NCBI RefSeq assembly: GCF_014641715.1
Contig: NZ_BMIG01000001.1
Location: 372,001 to 436,000 of the forward strand
Length of the DNA stretch: 64,000 nucleotides
Origin: Polaromonas eurypsychrophila
GTDB lineage: Bacteria; Pseudomonadota; Gammaproteobacteria; Burkholderiales; Burkholderiaceae_C
Direction: 5' to 3'
The notes below the pieces were generated by a model. That model was not told the origin of the DNA. It did no database searches and worked only from the letters and a program-made list of their open reading frames with translations. The translations under genes were made by a program, and so were the position numbers. Shown in pieces: positions 61,288-64,000 of the stretch (position 1 is its first letter; the number at the start of each line of letters is the position of its first letter).

Positions 61288-61390
61288 TCAATCAGTCGCG
61301 AATTGATCCATCATGCCGCAGTTCTCATGCTCAAGGACGCGACAGTGGTACATGAACCAGCATTGCAGGATTGCCACGCCTGAGCCCGGA
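61288..61390 (-). pseudogene. 3' fragment of a multicopper oxidase gene
   Basis: The minus strand encodes WFMYHCRVLEHENCGMMDQF and ends at a TGA (61288-61290) three codons later. This is the C-terminal type 1 copper site of multicopper oxidases, normally MYHCHILEHEDxGMM; the second histidine of HCH is changed to Arg. Only about 34 codons remain and the frame has no upstream gene, as the stop codon of a membrane protein gene lies next to it. It is a truncated remnant. Confidence 0.7.
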
Positions 61391-61897
61391 TTACTTCGAA
61401 AAGGAACAAACAAAACGGTTTGATGTGAGTGCGATGGAAATGCCAAAAACGATGTGAATAATCAAACTCGGATAAATCACAGAGAAATCAAGCGCCCAGG
61501 GTGTTCTATCTCCGAAACTCAGCGGAAGAACGAGAGAATTGAGGACGACATAGTAGACAACGCCGTAGATTGCGCCAACAGACCATGCAGGAAGTCGGGT
61601 TTTTGACAATACAAGAAGGATGAGCAAGGGGGCGGCGGATATCCAGCCGATGGCGAAATGTTCGATGAACATCAACAGGCGAAATGTCAATTCGGAAAGG
61701 TCAGTGAAAAATGCCTCAAGTAGTTTTTTTCCGTAGTGCCCAACGCGAAGCCCAAGAAGTTGGAACAGAAATCCAAAAGGAATCATCGCGATCGATGCAA
61801 TGGTTCCCGATCGAACAGACTCTTTGGCAAGACCTTTGAGCAAGCCTTTTTGATTTAACGTTCTTGTCATCCATTGCATAGTTATTTGCAATTCCAT
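61391..61897 (-). CDS. Hypothetical integral membrane protein
   Basis: A 168-residue protein with four hydrophobic helices (about 33-52, 74-98, 104-125 and 140-160). Codons are visibly more AT-rich than elsewhere in the window, pointing to recent transfer. I do not recognise the family, though the layout is that of small four-helix proteins such as DUF1440-like proteins. An internal ATG at 61879 is an alternative start. Confidence 0.6.
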   Translation of the reverse strand: MELQITMQWMTRTLNQKGLLKGLAKESVRSGTIASIAMIPFGFLFQLLGLRVGHYGKKLLEAFFTDLSELTFRLLMFIEHFAIGWISAAPLLILLVLSKTRLPAWSVGAIYGVVYYVVLNSLVLPLSFGDRTPWALDFSVIYPSLIIHIVFGISIALTSNRFVCSFSK

Positions 61898-62072
61898 GTG
61901 AAGTATGCCTGCGTTATGTTGAATAAATCATTTGGAAAACTGCTATCGAAATGACTGCATGGTTCCAAGTTCCCGTCAGATGCTTTCTTGCACCGGCGGG
62001 TCTGGCAAAGATCCTTGGCGTTCAATTCGGGCCGGTCGCGAGCCCGAGAGTTTCCCGACCCTCTGAGCAGGC

Positions 62073-62284
62073 TCAGCGTGGCGCAAGGATTCGACTCAGC
62101 ATCTCGACGATGGTGCACCTTGCTCATTTTGCAGATTTCCGTCGGTGTCTTTGTAAAGGGTCGTCGGTGTGGCAGTAAATCCCAGTTGCTGCATCAACGT
62201 CTGGTTGGCGTCGAGTTGCACGCGGACTTTGGGCGAAATCTGAGCCGGGGGCGTCACACCCACCGCTGCGATGTTGTTGTTCAT
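62073..62284 (-). pseudogene. 3' fragment of a DsbG/DsbC-like gene, frameshifted
   Basis: The minus strand reads KVRVQLDANQTLMQQLGFTA, TPTTLYKDTDGNLQNEQGAP, which is the C-terminal part of the DsbG-type thioredoxin fold including the cis-proline region TPT. The frame then closes early (SSRC, stop at 62096). The +1 frame gives TIVEMLSRILAPR with a stop at 62073, a likely original C-terminus. The catalytic CxxC half is missing, so it is both truncated and frameshifted. Confidence 0.6.
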
Positions 62285-62439
62285 GCTGAGTCAGCGCGGC
62301 CTGCGGGTCTGCGGGAGGTCACCGTCCGTGGTGTGCTCACCTCTTATGTCCGCGCAGGGTCAAGATTGTGTGAAAACGCAATTTACTTTTGAACTGCGAA
62401 CTGGAGCTCGCGCCTTGGCGTGAGCCGCCTCCCCCAGAC

Positions 62440-62448
62440 CGTCCTACA
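62440..62448 (+). promoter_or_regulatory. TGTCCTACA-like motif (8 of 9), no clear target
   Basis: CGTCCTACA on the plus strand, 40 bases beyond the SulP stop codon. No gene follows on the plus strand, so it may be a relic. The rest of 62285-62487 holds nothing I recognise. Confidence 0.3.
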
Positions 62449-62487
62449 CTGCGGGGCTTTGCCGACGCTCAGGCCAACTGGGACTGG

Positions 62488-64000
62488 TTAATTTCCCACC
62501 TGGACAGCATGCTCAAACGCCTCATGCACGCTCAAAAACACCTTGCCCTGCAGGCGCTGACCGAGTTCGGTTGAGCGCAGCCGGTCCATCACCGGACCCT
62601 TGACCTCGGCCAGCGTGAACTCGATGCCTCTGCTCGCCAGGCTGCGCTCGAGCTGGGTCAGCACGCCCAGAGCGGTGGCGTCGATCTGGTTGACGGCGGA
62701 GCAAATCAGCAGCACGCGCCGCACCGACGGGTCGTGGGCCAGCAGCGCCTCGACCCTGTCTTCCAGCACGGTAGCATTCGCAAAAAACAGGCTCTCATCG
62801 ACGCGCAGGGCAAGCAGACCGGGGACGGTCTGCACGGCGTGTCGCTCGACGTTGCGGAAGTGCTCGGTGCCGGGCACCCGCCCGACCACGGCCATGTGCG
62901 GGTGACTGCTGCGCCAGACCAGAGCAGCCAGTGACAGCGCCACACCCATCAGGATGCCTGCTTCCACACCTAGCGCCACCACGCCCATCGCCGTAGCCAG
63001 CAGCGACAGCGCGTCAGCACGGTCATAGTGCCAGGCTTCCTTCAGCGTCTTCAGGTCAATCAGCGAAGTCACCGCCACGATGATGGTGGCCGCCAGCACC
63101 GCATACGGCAGGTAGTAGAAGAGGCCGGTCAGAGCGGCGATCACCAACGCCATCAGCGCGGCCGAGATCACCCCCGCTAGCGGCGTGTGTGCACCGGCCG
63201 CGAAATTCACCACCGAGCGCGCAAAGCCGCCGGTCACCGGGTAGCCGCCCGACAGGGCACTGGCGACATTGGCGGCGCCCAGGCCCAGTAGCTCGCGGTT
63301 GGGCTGGATGCGCTGCTGGCGCTTGAGCGCCAGCGACTGCGCCACGGACACGCTTTCGACGAAGCCGATCAGCGTGATCAGCAGCGCAGGCAGCCAGAGC
63401 TGGCCCAGCGTGCTCACGCCGGGCAGTGCCAAGGTCAGTTGCGGCAATCCTTGCGGCACGGAGCCCACCACACTGACACCGGCGGTCTCGTTCAGCTTGA
63501 ACAGCCAGACCACGGCGGTGGAGACGATCACGGCCGCCATGGGCGCCAGCTTGGCCATCAGGTCGGCCGCTTTGGCTGGCACGCCCAGCCGCGTCAGCAG
63601 CGGAGCCAGGTAGCGGCGGGCCAGCAGCAGGAAAAGCAGGCTGGCCCCACCGATGGCCAAGGTGACTGGCGTGGTCTGCGGCAGCGCCTTGGCCAAGCCG
63701 ACCAGGGTCTCCAGCACGTCCGAGCCCGCCACCTTGACGCCCAGGATGTACTTGAGCTGGCCCACGGCGATCAGCACCGCGGATCCGGTGATGAAGCCGC
63801 TGATGACCGGGTGGCTCAGAAAATGCGCGAGAAAGCCCAGGCGCAGGGCGCCGAAAGCCAGCAGCATCACGCCCGAGATCAGCGACAACTGGATGGCCAG
63901 TGTCACGTACTCGGCCGATCCGGCGGCGGCCAGCGGCTGCAAGGCGCTGGCTGTCATGAGTGAAGCGACCGCTACCGGTCCGACCGCCAGAGTCATGCTT
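62488..64000 (-). CDS. SulP-family inorganic anion transporter with STAS domain (5' end beyond window)
   Basis: At least 504 residues of a SulP permease. GSSMTLAVGPVAVASLMTA at the window edge is the family's second helix, so the start lies outside. About ten hydrophobic helices follow, including the signature FARSVVNFAAGAHTPLAGVISAALMAL. The C-terminal STAS domain begins near GLLALRVDESLFFANATVLED and includes LICSAVNQIDATAL. Substrates may be sulfate, bicarbonate or other anions. The gene has no neighbour that narrows this. Confidence 0.93.
   Translation of the reverse strand, partial: SMTLAVGPVAVASLMTASALQPLAAAGSAEYVTLAIQLSLISGVMLLAFGALRLGFLAHFLSHPVISGFITGSAVLIAVGQLKYILGVKVAGSDVLETLVGLAKALPQTTPVTLAIGGASLLFLLLARRYLAPLLTRLGVPAKAADLMAKLAPMAAVIVSTAVVWLFKLNETAGVSVVGSVPQGLPQLTLALPGVSTLGQLWLPALLITLIGFVESVSVAQSLALKRQQRIQPNRELLGLGAANVASALSGGYPVTGGFARSVVNFAAGAHTPLAGVISAALMALVIAALTGLFYYLPYAVLAATIIVAVTSLIDLKTLKEAWHYDRADALSLLATAMGVVALGVEAGILMGVALSLAALVWRSSHPHMAVVGRVPGTEHFRNVERHAVQTVPGLLALRVDESLFFANATVLEDRVEALLAHDPSVRRVLLICSAVNQIDATALGVLTQLERSLASRGIEFTLAEVKGPVMDRLRSTELGQRLQGKVFLSVHEAFEHAVQVGN

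Noticed and set aside
62389-62574. 61-residue plus-strand open frame starting near the TGTCCTACA-like motif
   Set aside because: Its second half is antisense to the SulP 3' end and it has no ribosome-binding site or family match.

Overview
The window is GC-rich chromosomal DNA from a betaproteobacterium of the order Burkholderiales. It is most likely a member of the Comamonadaceae close to Rhodoferax or Polaromonas. The evidence is gene content and gene style (Hda, PcnB-FolK, kynBUA, edd-eda, DUF3579, DUF1993, DUF808) and a roughly 55-bp interspersed repeat that I recall from intergenic DNA of that family. No rRNA, tRNA, CRISPR array, prophage or intact insertion sequence was recognised. Most genes are housekeeping or metabolic.

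Layout: 1-6.1 kb holds an FAD monooxygenase, the tryptophan-to-anthranilate operon kynBUA and a divergent SDR, with the kyn/SDR block bracketed by two direct copies of a ~390-bp repeat. 6.1-9.3 kb holds argD-argF, a DUF3579 gene and rpsT. 9.5-19.3 kb is core biology: murJ, SirB1 protein, ParA-like ATPase, purM, hda, HAD phosphatase, pcnB, folK, pdxH and a MobA/MocA-like nucleotidyltransferase. 19.3-26 kb holds Cu/Zn SOD, a ChaC-like cyclotransferase, an OmpA-domain protein, the Entner-Doudoroff pair edd-eda behind a HexR-like site, and two multiheme cytochromes c. 26-36.4 kb holds hydrolase, M14 peptidase, ferredoxin, GNAT, O6-alkylguanine transferase, DUF883 protein, metallophosphoesterase, several DUF families, dusC and a Nudix hydrolase. 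36.5-46 kb holds an SDR, envelope/stress genes (two L,D-transpeptidase-like paralogues, secreted proteins, TspO, SGNH hydrolase, carboxylesterase) and gshA.

46.5-50.3 kb looks acquired: a LysR regulator divergent from an alpha/beta hydrolase and a large FAD hydroxylase, with codon use less GC-biased than its neighbours. 50.6-60.8 kb holds an RbgA-like GTPase, a lone receiver protein, a copper-radical oxidase, an orphan molybdenum hydroxylase large subunit, a TetR/SRPBCC operon, a flavodoxin-fold reductase and a DUF302 protein. 60.8-62.4 kb is a decayed segment with fragments of a multicopper oxidase and a DsbG-like gene. The window ends inside a SulP anion transporter.

The most interesting signals are not single genes. 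A 9-bp motif, TGTCCTACA, recurs in intergenic DNA upstream of stress and envelope-type genes and may mark an undescribed regulon. Several families of interspersed repeats occur inside open reading frames (kynU, kynB, the nucleotidyltransferase, the HAD phosphatase). A 331-bp element with perfect 18-bp terminal inverted repeats supplies the stop codon of the carboxylesterase gene. Family comparisons here come from memory; no searches were run.
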